From Capsicum annuum (taxonomy: Eukaryota; Streptophyta; Magnoliopsida; Solanales; Solanaceae): a stretch of 64,000 nt of DNA. The position numbers were made by a program, and so were the translations under genes. Under the pieces are notes generated by a model. The model did not search any database. It was given only the letters and a program-made list of their open reading frames with translations, and had not been told where the DNA came from. Below are positions 22,157 through 35,400 of this stretch, one piece after another. The first letter of the stretch is position 1. Each line of letters starts with the position of its first letter. The DNA lies in the NCBI RefSeq assembly GCF_002878395.1, contig NC_061114.1, positions 160,713,433 to 160,777,432 of the forward strand. Reading direction: 5' to 3'.

Positions 22157-24118
22157 TGTCACACCCCTTTTTTAACTCCGAAAGATTTTAATTTTAAAGT
22201 TCGAAAGGGTTTTATTATCAAAGTGACAAAAAGATTGAAATTTTGTTTCTTAAAATAATTGTTTACATATTTTATTCAGAGTCGCCACTTGACATAATCC
22301 GGTGTACCAAGTCACCTTTGAAAGATCCTTTTCAAAATGATTTCACTTTTTAAACTGGTTTGCGAGCAGAGGTTCCGGCTAAGGAATTCTTTTGACCGAG
22401 GGGAAGGTGTTAGGCACCCCTCGATCCTGTGGTTCGACCACGATCGCTTGGTAGAGTGTATCGGCTAATTTGACACTACTAAGGTACAAACCACACAAAA
22501 ACATGTAAAACAATCAAACAAACAAAATAAAAAGAATAAAAAATATAGTGTCCAGTCTGATTTATATAGTCCCGAAATAGAAAAATACAGAAATTTAAAT
22601 CCTATTCTAAACTAATTCTAGACTAAGATCCAATGCCTCATTCGATGTCTTGGGCCTTCATCACGAACATTCTCTGAGTACAAAATACTTCGGGGCATCC
22701 CCCGAATAAAAAAATACAAGTACTTCGAGGCATTCCCCAACCAAATGATACAAGTGATCTCAAAGTGATAAAGCCAAAAACCATTCAATCACACAGTTTA
22801 AATATTCAACAAACCATAATTCCTAAATTTGCCTACCCATAACGTTTGCTTATTTTTTGCTTCGACCTAAAACATAATACTATCGAGTTTGATTAATATC
22901 CATTTCAAGTCAAACAATTAATTTTAATTGTCAAACGAGTCACCATTTCAATATGGAAATCATAATCAAGGGAACCAACCACAAATCAAAATAAACACGC
23001 ATTCATCACCAACAAGGATCAAACAAACACATGATATTCTCTTCAAGACACCGAATATAATAAATAATGAAATAAAAAGAAGAAAGTAGTAGAATTGGAC
23101 CTCAATTGAAGATTTTATTATGCCAAATTATGTGACCAAAAGTCGAGAACGCATCCAAAAACCTCAATCGAACACCAATACGGACTAATTTCCAACATCG
23201 ATCAACTCCACTATTTTGTCAACCGAAACCAGAATCAAAATGAAGGAAGACACAGACCTGTTAGCATTATTTTTCAGTCGAAATCCGTGCTGGATTTATC
23301 GCCGAAACTATGGCATAATCGGGACGCCAGAAATGGACCTCTCTTCATCTCCCTATGATTTTTCTCTTTTTTCTACGATGCCTATGTGTATATGTCTCTC
23401 TTCTCTTCTCCGATCCTCTCTTCTCTCTCCCCTTCTCTCTCAATTATTCCAATCACACCCTCATCTCTCCGTTTTTAGTGTGTGTAGTATTCTTTCTGTG
23501 TAATCAATGGAGAAAAATGGGGAGGGTGTGAGGTTGTGTTCAGGGTGAGTATGAGTGTTAATCCATGTGTATGGCAGTGAAGTAAGTGGTTTATGTGTAA
23601 ATGGGCAAACAAAAATGGAGTCTATGGTGGTCTGTGTATCAGTGAGGATGACGGTGAGAATTGTGTGTTCAAAATAGTCAGGATTTTTTTTGTGTCTATG
23701 GTGTGATCTGTGTGTTTTCCCATGGATGAGAGTATCTATGAGGGAATTCTCCCAGGTGAGTGTTTATATCGTCATTATGATAAAGAAAAAAAGGGAATTA
23801 GTCAATGAAAATTGAGGAATTTGTTAGTGTGTGTCCTTGTTTCTAGTGGGTCCTTCTCTATTTTGTTGTGATTTAGTTAAAAGGAATCCCCAAAACGTGA
23901 GGGGGGTAGTGACGCATAGGTATAGGGGTATGGGGTGGTGAGGTGTCCGCTTTTTATTGGAGAGGTTGTTAGGATAGGATTAAAATAAAAATAAAATTTA
24001 TTAAGGGTTGTTATTTTTGTATTTTTGTGGGGTATAATCACATGGACGAGGGTGTGTGGTAAGGTGAGCTAAAAATGAATAAAATTGGACTTGAGAGGGA
24101 CAAAATTAGGTGTCTAAA
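22157..24118 (-). repeat. Ogre LTR3 (5' LTR of the full copy)
   Basis: 1962 bp. It shares with LTR1 the derived terminus GTCTAAA (LTR2 has GTCTACA) and the same CTTGT + copia flank. It has the internal box at 22400-22420. Confidence 0.85.
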
Positions 24119-24123
24119 CTTGT

Positions 24124-27100
24124 AATGAGAGTGTCAAGATGAGATAAAATTTATGAATAAAGAGATGCTCATGAATGATTGGATAAATGTCACATCTCAC
24201 CTCTATGGAAGGTTTGAAAAAAATAAAGAAAATTTTATTTTGACATAAACGGTCATTGATCGCGTACTTATAGTATGCCATAAATATTTTGATATGTTAT
24301 CATGAATTACCAAAGGTTAAGAGCAAGAAACAAGTTTTGCTTATATAATATTTTAAGATTATGACCGTACTTATATAATTTTCTCCTTCAAAGAGATGTT
24401 TACCATATGAGTGGTGTGTGAAATATGTGTAGTACACGAAATTAATTGAGAGTTTCAAAAGAGCTTAAGTTTTACTATCTGGAGGAATGAAATTATTCAT
24501 AATATTGGGATTGTAGTAAGTCTCAAAAGAAACTTATTAAGTTTCAACGACATTCGCAAAAAATAAATTATATTGAGGCTATAAATAATGAAAAGAGGTT
24601 ATATCTTCATTTTGCTACAACAGAAGCGAGTTATGAATATTTATGTAAAAAGTTACCAGACTTTTTTCTCCTATTTTTAATATACAAATATGAGTATGAT
24701 GACAGCATCACATGCAATAGTAAATTAAAAGTTTATTGAAATAAATATTAGTTGGCATGACGATTGATCATCCTGGTTCAAATGTGATGCAAAAATAATT
24801 GAGAATTCATGTGGTTATATATTGAAGAAATAGAAAGTTCTTAACGAATTTTCTTGTGCTGCCCTATCTCACAATGAATTGATCATTGTACCAGCTACGA
24901 TTGGAATTACATTTTCTAAATTTTTGTAACATATAAAAAGTTAAATATGGGCCAGCTCGCCTGCCATGTCGATTGATTACTATTATATAGTTTAATAGAT
25001 GCATCTATGATATGGTCATATGTGCATTTTTTATTAACTTGCAATTTAATTTTTGCAAAGTTGTTTTCTCGAATTGTAAAATTAAGAGCACAGTTTCAAT
25101 CATAAATTATGTTGATAATGTTGGTTGATTTAGTAGAAATTATATGCTTCCAATTCTAGCTAAATCATTGATTATGAGAACAAATCTCCCAAATGAAATT
25201 TGGTATGAGATGTGTCATTTAAAATATAACAGCATTCATATGCATCAAGCCAACCAGGCTCCCCTATCACTATTAGTTCAAGGTCAAGAACCAAATAATT
25301 TTCATTTAAAAATTTAAATGTGCGGCATATAATGAAATTGTTTCAACACAATGTACAAATATGAATTTCAAGATGTGGTTGGGGTAAATGTTAGATTTTC
25401 TAACATTAGGGGAAGAGTTGATTAACAGTTGAAAATTATGTATGAAATGAATTATCTAGATCCTCATAAAAAAATATGTGTGAACTTGAAGTTCAAGAGA
25501 TAATTCACTTGCAAAATATTGCAAAATAATTATCGGATGTGTTTGCTGACTCTATATGATAATTCAATTGTAAAATGCTTCAATGAAAAGTCCATAAAAG
25601 AATAGAGTCTATGGCACGCCTGAAGCGTGATAGACCAAATAATTCCTAAGGTAAAACTTCTTGAAGAAGAAAATGAGCAAATGATCAAGATGGTCATGAT
25701 AGTGAGGCAAGTGCTTTTAAAGAGCACTGACATAATACTTCATAAAACCTTGACAAATGTTTAAGTACCTGAATATTAATGAATAAGAAGAGATCTTCAT
25801 AAGTTATGTCTTATTGGAACCGATATCAAACAATCATCGATGATATCTTTGATATAATATAGTGCTCAGTATTATAAATAATATCGAGGATCTTGAATAC
25901 AAATCTGTCAAAGAAATGTGGACAGATAAACTATTGGCCAAATAAAAGTATGTAATTCAAGTAGTTTTTTTCACTTCAAAAATGAATATTTGAACTCATA
26001 ATCTAAAGAACAAAGGTACAATGCTAGTGGGGTATAAATGATTTACTATGCGAAAGTAAAATTCGTAAGATATAAAGTATGATTTGTGCCTTTGGGTATA
26101 AAGGTTTCACAAAATTCATAGCGTTATTGAAGGAGAATTATTCTCCTCCAATAGATTAAATGAGGTCTATTTTAGTCTAATAATATTGAAAAGCTTGAAT
26201 ATGTATAATAAATTATTTTCATGTCTAGCTAGATGACAATAGTTATATGAAAATCCTTGGAGGATTTAAAAGCGATTCCATTAAATGCCCTAATGATTAT
26301 AAGATCAGTTATCTTGAAAACAAATCAATTTTGATATCATGACAATGTTGATAAGTACCATATTTTAGTGCAGTTGGTGCACTTATGAATAATGGAGCAT
26401 CATTTATAAGAGTAAAGTGATGTTTTAATCGATGTGAGTATAATATGTGTGCTGCACTCTTTTTTCCTTAGCTGAGGTTTTATTCCACGGGATTTTTCTG
26501 GCAAGGTTTTTAATGAGGCAGCTAAGAATGTGTATTGCTAGATGTGTACTCCGAGTTTTTGACAAATAAAATATTTGTTCATTGATGAACATACATTGAA
26601 AAAGTATTTAACATGAAATTCAATCTCAGATTAGCTATTTACTTATATATGGAGATACAACCACATCATGGCATTCAGTGAAGTATATAACAGCTGTCTC
26701 TTCTTTGGATCATGTTGAGATAATTTCTATTTATAAAGCAAGCCGAGAATATGTGTGGTTGAGATTCATGATACATCTCATTCGAGAAAAATGGTGTTCT
26801 GGAATGTGATAATATGCCTGCAATTTTATATGAAGATAATGCAGCATGCATAGTGTAATTAAATGGAGGATTCATAAAAGGAGAGAGAAAGAAGCTCATT
26901 TTGCCAAAACTTTTCTACATATATGAGCTCGAGAAGAATGGTGATATCAAGGTGCGACAGATTTGTTCAAGTGACAATATTTCTAATTTATTCACCAAGT
27001 TTCTATCAACTACAACTTTTGAGAAGATGGTGCACAACATTGGAATGCGGAGATTCAAGTTATTCAATTGAATTTTTATCAGGGAGAGTAAAATTCGTAT

Positions 27101-27246
27101 TGTAATCTTTTTTCCTTAACCAAGGTTTTGTCCCAATTGGGTTTTCCTGATAAGGTTTTTAATGAGGCAACATTAAAGACGTATTACAATATGAGCGTAC
27201 TTTTTTTCCTTCACTAAGGTTTTTCTCATTGGGTTTTCCTAGTAAG
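24124..27246 (+). pseudogene. Copia pol remnant, copy 2
   Basis: Near-identical along its whole length to 9809-12932. It includes the same RNase H (about 26670-26790) and C-terminal pieces (about 26935-27060) and the same break into Ogre leader. Differences are scattered substitutions and a few small indels. For example, about 10 bp are missing around 26610, between GTATTT and ACATGAAATTC. It arose by duplication and not by independent insertion. Confidence 0.8.
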
Positions 27247-27730
27247 ATTTAGTACGTAGGGATGCTATAGAGGTGAGTCTCCTACAAAGGGCCACGTGGG
27301 TCCCGATAGGTCTCAAAATATGATGCAAATAAGCATGACCTAAAGGCTGACCTACACTGAGGTTTACTAACAAAGCTATTCGGGGAAGCGTATGGTCGAT
27401 ATTGCATTACTTTAGCTGTCCACCTACTCAATATAACCCAACGGTTCTCCTTCCGAAAATAAGGGTGACTTAACTCTAGGTCATGTACACACATGTACTA
27501 CGTACTTGTAGCAGAAAGAAAGACTCGGGTTATGGACATAATGCCAGATATAAAGTGGTAACACATAAAGTAAAAACTGTAAATAAAGAGCACGTAGGCA
27601 CTCAACAATGATAAACAATAACACAAAACAACGCAAACAAAATGTCTATGCACCTATAGTGTCAAACTAAGCCGATACAACTCCAAAATAAGCTCGAATT
27701 CTGGAAAATCCCCAGCAGAGTCGCTAGAAC
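27247..27730 (-). mobile_element. Ogre leader fragment fused to copia (U2)
   Basis: Same leader and same copia junction (AGTAAG / ATTTAG) as at 12933. It retains the roughly 37-bp stretch (GTAGCAGAAAGAAAGACTCG) that U1 lost. Confidence 0.75.
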
Positions 27731-29535
27731 TGTCACACCTCTTTTTTAACTCTGAAATATTTTAATTTTAAATTTCGAAAGGGTTTTATTATTAAAGTGA
27801 CAAAAAGATTAAAAATTTGTTTAGAAAAAGGATTGTTTACATATTTAATTCAGAGTCGCCACTTGACATAATCCGGTGTGCCAAGTCTCCTTTGAAAGAT
27901 CCTTTTCAAAATGATTTGACTCTTTAAACTAGTTTGCGATCAGAGATTTTAGCTAAGGAATTCTATTGAGCGAGGGGAAGGTGTTAGACACCCCTTGATC
28001 CCGTGGTTCGACCATGGTCTCTTGGTAGAGTGTATCGGCTAATGTGACAATACGAAGGTACAAACCATACAAAAACATGTAAAACAATCAAACAAACAAA
28101 CAAAACAAAACAAATCAAAAATATAGTGTCCAATCCAAGTTATACAGTACCGAAATAGAAAAATACGAAAATGTAAGTCCTATTCTAAACTAATCCTAGA
28201 CTAAGCTTCAATGCCCTATTCGATGCCTCGGGCCTTCATCAGGAACATCCTCCGAGTACAAAATACTTCGGAGAATCCCCCGGATAAAAAAATACAAGTA
28301 CTTCGAGGCATTCCCGGCCAAATGATACAAGTGATCCCAAAGCGATAAAGCCAAAAACCAATCAATCACATAGTTTAAATATTCAACAAACCATAATTCC
28401 TAAATCTGCCTACCCATAACGTTTTCCTATTTTTTGCTTCGACCTAAAACATAATACTATCGAGTTCAATTAACATCCATTTCAAGTCAAACAACCAATT
28501 TTAATTGTCAAACGAGTCACCATTTCCCCATGCAAATTATAATCAAGGGAGCCAACCATGAATCAAAATAAACACGCATTCATCACCAACAAGGATCAAA
28601 CATACACACGATATTCTATTCAAGACACCGAGTACAATAAACAATGAATAAAAAGAAAAAAGTAGTAGAATTGAACCTCAATTGAAGCTTTTATTTTGCC
28701 AAATTATTTGACCAAAAGTCAAGACCGCATTCGAAAACCTTAATCGAACCCCAATACGGACTAATTTCCAACCTTGTTTGACTCCACTATTTTGCCAACC
28801 GAAACCAAAATCAAAATCGAGGAAGACCCAGACCCATTTGCATTATTTTTTGGTCGGAATCTGCGCTGGATTTATCGTCGAAACTCTGGCGTAAATGGGA
28901 CGCCGAAAATAGACCTCTCTTCGTCTCCCTCTGATTTTTCTCTCTTTTCTACGGTGACTATGTATGTATGGCTCTCTTCTCTTCTCCGATCCTCTCTTCT
29001 CTCTGGCTGTCTCTCTCGATTACTCCAATTACACCCTCAGCTCTTTGTTTTCAGTGTGTGTAGTATTCTTTCTGTGTAATCAATGGAGAAAAATGGGGAG
29101 GGTGTGAGGTTATGTTCAGGGTGAGTATGAGTGTTAATCCATGTGTATGGCTGTGAGGTAAGTGATTTATGTGTAAATGGGCAAAGAAAAATGGAGTCTA
29201 TAGTGGTCTGTGTATCAGTGAGGATGACGGTGAGAATTATGTGTTCAAAATAGTCAGGATTTTTTTGTGTCTATGGCGTGATCTGTGTGTTTTGCCATGA
29301 ATGAGAGTATTTGTGAGGGAATTCTCCCAGGTGAGTGTTTATATCGTCAATATGATTAAAAAAAGGGAATTAGTCAATGGAAATTGAGGAATTTATTAGT
29401 TTGTGTCCTTGTTTCTAGTGGGTCCCTCTATTTCGTTATGATTTAGTTAAAAGGAATCCCCAGAACGTGAGGGGGGTGGTGACGTATGGGTATATGGGTG
29501 TGGGGTGGTAAGGTGTCTGCTTTTTATTAGATAGT
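27731..29535 (-). mobile_element. Truncated Ogre LTR4
   Basis: Begins TGTCACACCT and matches the other LTRs up to about 29535 (CTTTTTATTAGATAG). The final ~160 bp present in the others are absent and unrelated T-rich DNA follows. The box at 27974-27994 has one change (GACACCCC). Confidence 0.8.
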
Positions 29536-29639
29536 TTTTTCTTCTCTTTTTTCTTTTTTCTCAACTTTTATTATATTTTGCTAATAAGTAAAAAGTTGGA
29601 TAATCCACAAAGGGATATTCTTTCTTTGATAAAAAGTAA

Positions 29640-31262
29640 ATTTAAGGCCATGATTTATTATTTGAAAGTCTTTTGGAATAAGTCTTGCCTATAAGGCAAA
29701 ATTTACAAACCATTTCATAAATCAAGACACAATGCGGTAGTGTCAAGTCCCTCTCGTGGGGCATCACTTGTTATTTAAAAGACCTTGAGTTAAGTCTTGC
29801 CTTTAAGGCAAGAGTTATAGAACATCTCATAAATCAAGACACAATGTGGTAATGTCAAAACTTACACATTGGGCGTAACTTGTTTTCTTTGGGAGGTTCT
29901 TGGGCCATGTCATGCCTAAAAGGTAAAACTAATAGAACATACCAAAATTCAAGACACAATGTGTTATTGCCAACTCTTGTCTATGGGGCGTAACTTGTAG
30001 GCTAAGTCTTGCTCTAAGGTAAGAGTTATAGAACATCTCATAAATCATGACACAGTGTGGTAATGTCAAAACATACCCATTGGGCGTAGCTTATTTTTTT
30101 CGGGAGGTTCTTGGGCTATGTCATGTCTATGAGGTAAGACTAATAGAACATCTCATAAATCAAGACACAATGTGTTATTGTCATTTCTTGCCTATAGGGC
30201 ATAACTTGTGGGTTAAGTCTTGCCTCTAAGGCAAGAGTTATAGAACATCTCCTAAATCAAGACACGATATGGTAGTGTGCTTGTTGTTTGAAAGTCCTTG
30301 GACTAAGTCGTGCCTCTACGGCAAGAGTTATAGAATATATGATAAATCAAGACATAATGGGGTAATATCAACTCTTACCCATGGGGCATAACTCATTGTT
30401 TAAAAGTCCTTGATTTATAAAATATTTCATAAATTAAGACACAATGTGGTAGTATCATCTCTTGCTCATGGGACGTAACTTGTTGTTTAAAAGTCCTTGG
30501 GCTAAGTCTTGCCTCAAAGGCAAAAGTTATAGAGCTTCTCATAAATCAAAACATAAGGTGGTAGTGTCAAACTCTTTCCCATAGGGCATAACTTCTTGTT
30601 TGAAAGTCCTTGGCTTAAGCTTTGCCTCTAAGGCAAGAGTTATAGAACGTCTCAAAAATCAAAACACAATGTGGTAGTGTCAACACTTGCCTATGGAGCA
30701 TAAGTTGTTGCTTGAAAGCTCTTAGTCTAAGTCTTGCCTCTAATTGAAGAGTTATAGAGCATCTCATAAATCAATACTCAATGTGGTAGTGTCAACTCTT
30801 ATCCATGGGGCATAACTTGTTGTTTGATGGTCCTTGGACTAAGTCTTGCCTCTAATCCAAGAGTTATAGAGTATTTCATATGTAAAAATAAAATGTGATG
30901 GTGTTGGATTTTGCCCAATGTACATAATATGTTGTTTGAAAATCCTTGGAATAAGTCGTCATCTAAGGCAAGAGTTGTAGAACATCTCATAAATCAAGAC
31001 ATAATGTGGTAGTGTCAACTCTTGTCTAAGGGGAATAACTCTTTGTTTGAAAGTCCTTAAGCTAAGTCTTGCTTCTAAGGTAAGAGTTATAGAACATCTC
31101 ATAAACAAAACACAATGTGGTAGCGTCAATTCTTACCCATAGAACGTTACTTGTTGTTTGAAAGTCCAAAGGCTTGTCTCTAAGGAAAAATTTATAGAAC
31201 ATATTATAAATCAAGATATAATGTAGTAGTGTTAAACTCTTGCCCATTGGGTGTAACTTGTT
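29640..31262. repeat. ~110-bp tandem repeat array, about 15 copies
   Basis: The unit contains CTAAGTCTTGCCTCTAAGGC, AAGAGTTATAGAACATCTC, ATAAATCAAGACACAATGTG, GTAGTGTCAACTCTTGCCCA and GGGGCATAACTTGTTGTTTG. Starts (AAGTCTTGCC or a variant) fall at about 29682, 29795, 29908, 30006, 30116, 30214, 30304, 30500, 30615, 30727, 30838, 30950, 31062 and 31167. Spacing is mostly 98-113 bp, with a partly deleted unit near 30405. Divergence between units is moderate. There are no unique spacers, so it is not a CRISPR array. Confidence 0.9.
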
Positions 31263-31735
31263 GCTTGGAAGGAATCGAAGAAAAAAAAAGAAAAATAATA
31301 AAAGTTGCGAAAAAAGAAAAGAATGAAGAAAAATATTTTAAAAAATAATAAAAAATAAAGAAAATAAAAAAGGAAAAAAATATAGAAGTTGAGAGGAGAA
31401 AATAAAAAATAAATGTTGAGAAAAAAAAAGACAAAACAAAAATAAAGGTTGAGAAAATTATAAAAGAAAAAAAAAAGAAAAATGAAAAAGAGAAAAAAAA
31501 TTAAAAATAGAAATTGAGAGGAGAAAAAGGAAAAATAAGGGTTGAGAAAAACTAAAAAAATAAAAATAAAATAAAAATATAATAAAAAAAAAAAAAAATT
31601 GAGAAGAGAAAAGGAAAAAAAGTAAGTGTTGAGAAAAACTAAAAAGGAAAAAAAAAAAAGAAAATAAGAAATAAAAATCAAAGTAAAATAAAAAAGAGAA
31701 AAAAACTAGAAGTTGAAAAATAAATAAGTATGGAA
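31263..31735. repeat. Purine-rich (A/G) tract with GTTGAGA repeats
   Basis: Almost only A and G on the plus strand for about 450 bp. A degenerate unit combines TTGAGAGGAGAAAA and GTTGAGAAAAA (about 31385, 31508 and 31597). The Phe-rich open frames on the minus strand are a by-product of this composition. Confidence 0.75.
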
Positions 31736-32420
31736 TTGTTTAAAAATATTTGAATATAGAGGGGTAAATAGGTAAAAGTCCCACACATAAAAAAGAAGGA
31801 AGACTAGTTTTATAGGACTTTTCTCATGGGAAACAAAAAAATAAAGCAACCCATTATTAGGGTCATTTATGTAGTGTACCCTCAAGTACCTCAGGGGGTC
31901 CCACTTGATCAGGAACAAGTTATTATTTCGGATTAAGTAGGTGTTCGACCATAAAAATTTAAAAATATTTTATTTGAATTTTTTTTAAAATTGTAGTTGT
32001 TTGGTCATAGTTTTTACATTTAATATTTAGAATTTAAATATATTTTTAAGAATATAAAATATGATTTGAACATGAAATATAATTTAAAGGGAATTATTTT
32101 ATGAAAATATATAGTTTTGGATTTTTTGAAAAGAGAGAGTGAAAAAAGTAAATGTGAAAATAAGGTTTTGGCGTTGCATTTGGATTTTTTACGGCAAAAT
32201 ACTGTTTTTCATATAAAGTGAAATAATTTTCTTCAAAAAAATGAACAACGTTCTGGCTAATTGAGTCCTAAGTATTTCATAGTATGAGATAAAAATAACA
32301 CTATAATTTTGAAATAACTAATTTTGGAATGAGTTATACCATGTATTTCAGCCTAACTAAACATAAGACAAACTCATTTTCAAAATTAATTGCAAATTAA
32401 TTATCCTTTATTTCAATACA
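31736..32420. other. AT-rich DNA with MITE-like remnants
   Basis: No gene seen. 31930-32270 begins with GTGTTCGACCATAAAAATTT and ends near GCTAATTGAGTCCTAAG. 32275-32420 contains ATGAGATAAAAATAACAC and ACCATGTATTTCAGCCTAAC. Both phrases resemble common short non-autonomous plant elements, but terminal inverted repeats and target duplications were not established. Confidence 0.3.
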
Positions 32421-35400
32421 ACTATCACGGTTCGAGATTACCCCTAGTCGTAACATAGTGCTTAGAACCATAAGTGATCCCAAGCTAATTCATGGTACTG
32501 ACATAATACATGAGCAACTGAGTAAAACATGTATAAGAGCTAAATGGACTGAATGGAAACATAATCATGGAATGAACAGGTTTAATACATTATTGTTAAA
32601 AATTCATAACGCTCTTACTTAAAGAAAGAGAAACTAAATATAACAACTCTGACTAACTATCTATGAAGCTTTTATTGATACTAACTATAGGTAGGCGGGA
32701 CATAACCTCAACTATACCTAATCAATATATATGAATAACATTAAAATAAATTATTGAATCTGCAACTAACTTGAATCCTCGAAATAAGAGAACTCATTAC
32801 CTGCTGATTGGATGTTGGGATCTACCTGACTATGATCCTGATAGTAAGCACCTGAATCTACATCACATAAAAATGTAGGCAAAAGAGATATGCAACCAAT
32901 AACTTTGAATTTACTGATTATGTGTGATATGCACTAATCATGAAAACACTAAAACTTGCTTTAAAACTGAGGACATAAGACATTTACTAAAATATGCATT
33001 TCAAACATGTGTTGTATGTAAAAGCTGTGAGACAGTGAAATTTCTGAATCATGAGCTAAAACATTTTTGAAAATTAGAAAGCTGTAGGAGCATAAACATT
33101 TCATATGATTCGAAGTTAGTGCTAAATATGTTGTAAAATTATACTAAATGATAACTAAATTCAAGGAGATGAATTGAAGTACAATAACCTTATATGAAAT
33201 ACATAAATACTAATATGTAATGATAATCTAAAAAGTCATAATTTAAAAGGCAAGTAAACTAGACTGAGGGTCATGTATAATACTTAGTCTGAAACTGCGG
33301 GAGATTTTTATAACCGATATACACCATGTGAGCAACATAAAATCGAACATGTAACCCAAATTGGGAGGGTGTTCTACACCTTGTCAAAGGTACGAATCAT
33401 GATTGACATGAATTAACTCATAAGCCCATTTAAGATAAGGGAGACACTTTCAATTTGTGAGGACCACTTTAACCTATAGTGGAACATAGTTTGAGACATG
33501 AATTATCTTAACCCATGTCCTTTCAATGCCAAGTACTACTCCCACTGAAAGTAAACTGATACACTGAAATGCTCAATAAGACTATTATTCTGAAATTGAA
33601 AGATAAGTGTTTTATCTGAAAGCATTCTAAATTATGAAAACTAAATGACTAATGTTTAACTAACAAAGAATGATATCCTAAATCATTGGGAATTCATACC
33701 TCTCACCTAAAATCTTTGAAGAATGCAACTAATAATGATAGTTTATTAATTAAAAGGAAAAAGAGAAATTTCATAGCACAAGTGTAATACCCCACATGCT
33801 TCTAAGCTAGAAATTGGACCTTCATTCTTATGAGTGTAAAATCTAGTTATGCAATTCATAATTGAATCCATGTTTCATGATTATTAACCTAGTGTGAAGA
33901 AATATTATGAGGTGGGAAATATGTTCATAAGTGTCACTTAGAGCAAAGTTAGCTAAGAGCCTTTGATTCGGCCAATTTTTGGTGTTTGATTTCATAAGGG
34001 TCATTGTTGAATGAGTATAACTTTAGGTATATATGGTATTTGGCAGATTAATACCCACCAAATTGTAGATAATCGAATTAGCATTCCAGCGATACCAATT
34101 TTGCCTTAATCCGATACCCGAGCAAAAAGTTATGGCATTTTTGGTGAGAGGCAGTAAGGGGTTGCGATAGCCCCATGCCATGATGGCTACTCAACCCGAC
34201 TGGGGGTCGCGTCGTGAGGTTTGCTTGACCCAACTAGGGGTCACGCTGTGGGGGCTATTTCTTTACAGTTTTAGCTTCTTATGGGTCAAGGGTTACTTTG
34301 GTCCTTTTCCCTCAACCACAAAAGTCCAAAGCACAAATTTTAACACCCAAAAGGGAATTATTTGCCCCTTTTCACTCTAAATTGATCTCAAGAAACCCTC
34401 CTTCATTATCAAGAACAATAATCCAAGCATCACCATTCAAGAACCTTTAAGAAAAGTTATTCTCCTTTAAGATTTAAGCTTTTGAGGTATGTTAGATGTT
34501 CATCCATGGGTCCTTTCCACCCATGGAGTCCAAGAATCTAAATTTAAGTTTAAAAGAATGATCTTTACATGTTATTATGAACTTTATCCATGAACTCCCA
34601 TGAATTTTGAATTTACATGATGTTTATAAGAAATTATTGTTGAAATTAAACCTTACACGTTTGAATGATGCTATTCGCATGTTAACTCCCTAAATCCATG
34701 ATTTGTAGTATTTTAATTATGTTAGCATGTTATGGTTTGACTATTATCATGCTCAAGTCTATAAATTTCAAGTGTTTGATGAAATGTCTAAATGATTGGG
34801 GTTTAAATAATGACCCCTTGTTATGTTTCCGAGAGTTTTTGATAGAAAGAGTCCTTACTTGTTGAGAGCTGAAATATGTTTAGCTATATCATGGTAATTT
34901 GATTTTCAAGTTATGTTTTCAATTGATTTCATGTGGAATGCATTATAGTATGTTTTAAATATTATGACTTCCATATCATGTTCATATGAATACAGAATAA
35001 AATGCTTAGTTTATGATTTGGTCATGTGATTGTGCTAGCTTTTCATGTTTAAAAAGCATCCCCATGTTAAAGTCTTAGTCTCCATGTGTTTAATGAAATG
35101 TTTAAGTGAATAATTGTGAACAATGATTTTCTTCCATGATTTTAAAGCTTTCATGTGGTCCTATTGTTATTGCTATTGAGTCTGGGGGTTATGAGTACTC
35201 AAAATTTAGCTGTTTACTTAGTTTCAGTAACTTCCGAATAGTTTCAGATAAATCATGAGCATTACCACTCAGTTAGCCGTCATGATCAGTTACTTGTCCA
35301 GTTAAGTTAGTTCAGTCCAGTAATCAGGGTCATTTAGTTGGGAGTTTGATTCAGCACCGAGAGAACCTAGGGATGGGGGCTCACCTGTCAGTTAGGACTG

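Larger units (their letters stand above)
13380..24118 (-). mobile_element. Full-length Ogre/Tat-type Ty3/gypsy element lacking pol
   Basis: Minus-strand element of 10.7 kb. The 5' LTR is at 22157-24118, the PBS just left of it, the leader at about 20524-22130, and gag at 20523-18683. A non-coding 3' region with several tandem repeats spans 15348-18680, and the 3' LTR is at 13380-15347. No protease, reverse transcriptase, RNase H or integrase can be read in 15348-18680, so this is a gag-only non-autonomous derivative. The right flank carries CTTGT (24119-24123), the same as the solo LTR1 target repeat. The left flank is instead another Ogre leader, which points to recombination at LTR2. Confidence 0.85.

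Noticed and set aside
29640..31262. CRISPR-like array
   Set aside because: The ~110-bp units are head to tail with no unique spacers, and the context is plant nuclear DNA.
31204..31681. Phe-rich open frames of 76 and 149 codons on the minus strand
   Set aside because: They are read from a purine-rich low-complexity tract; composition alone explains them.
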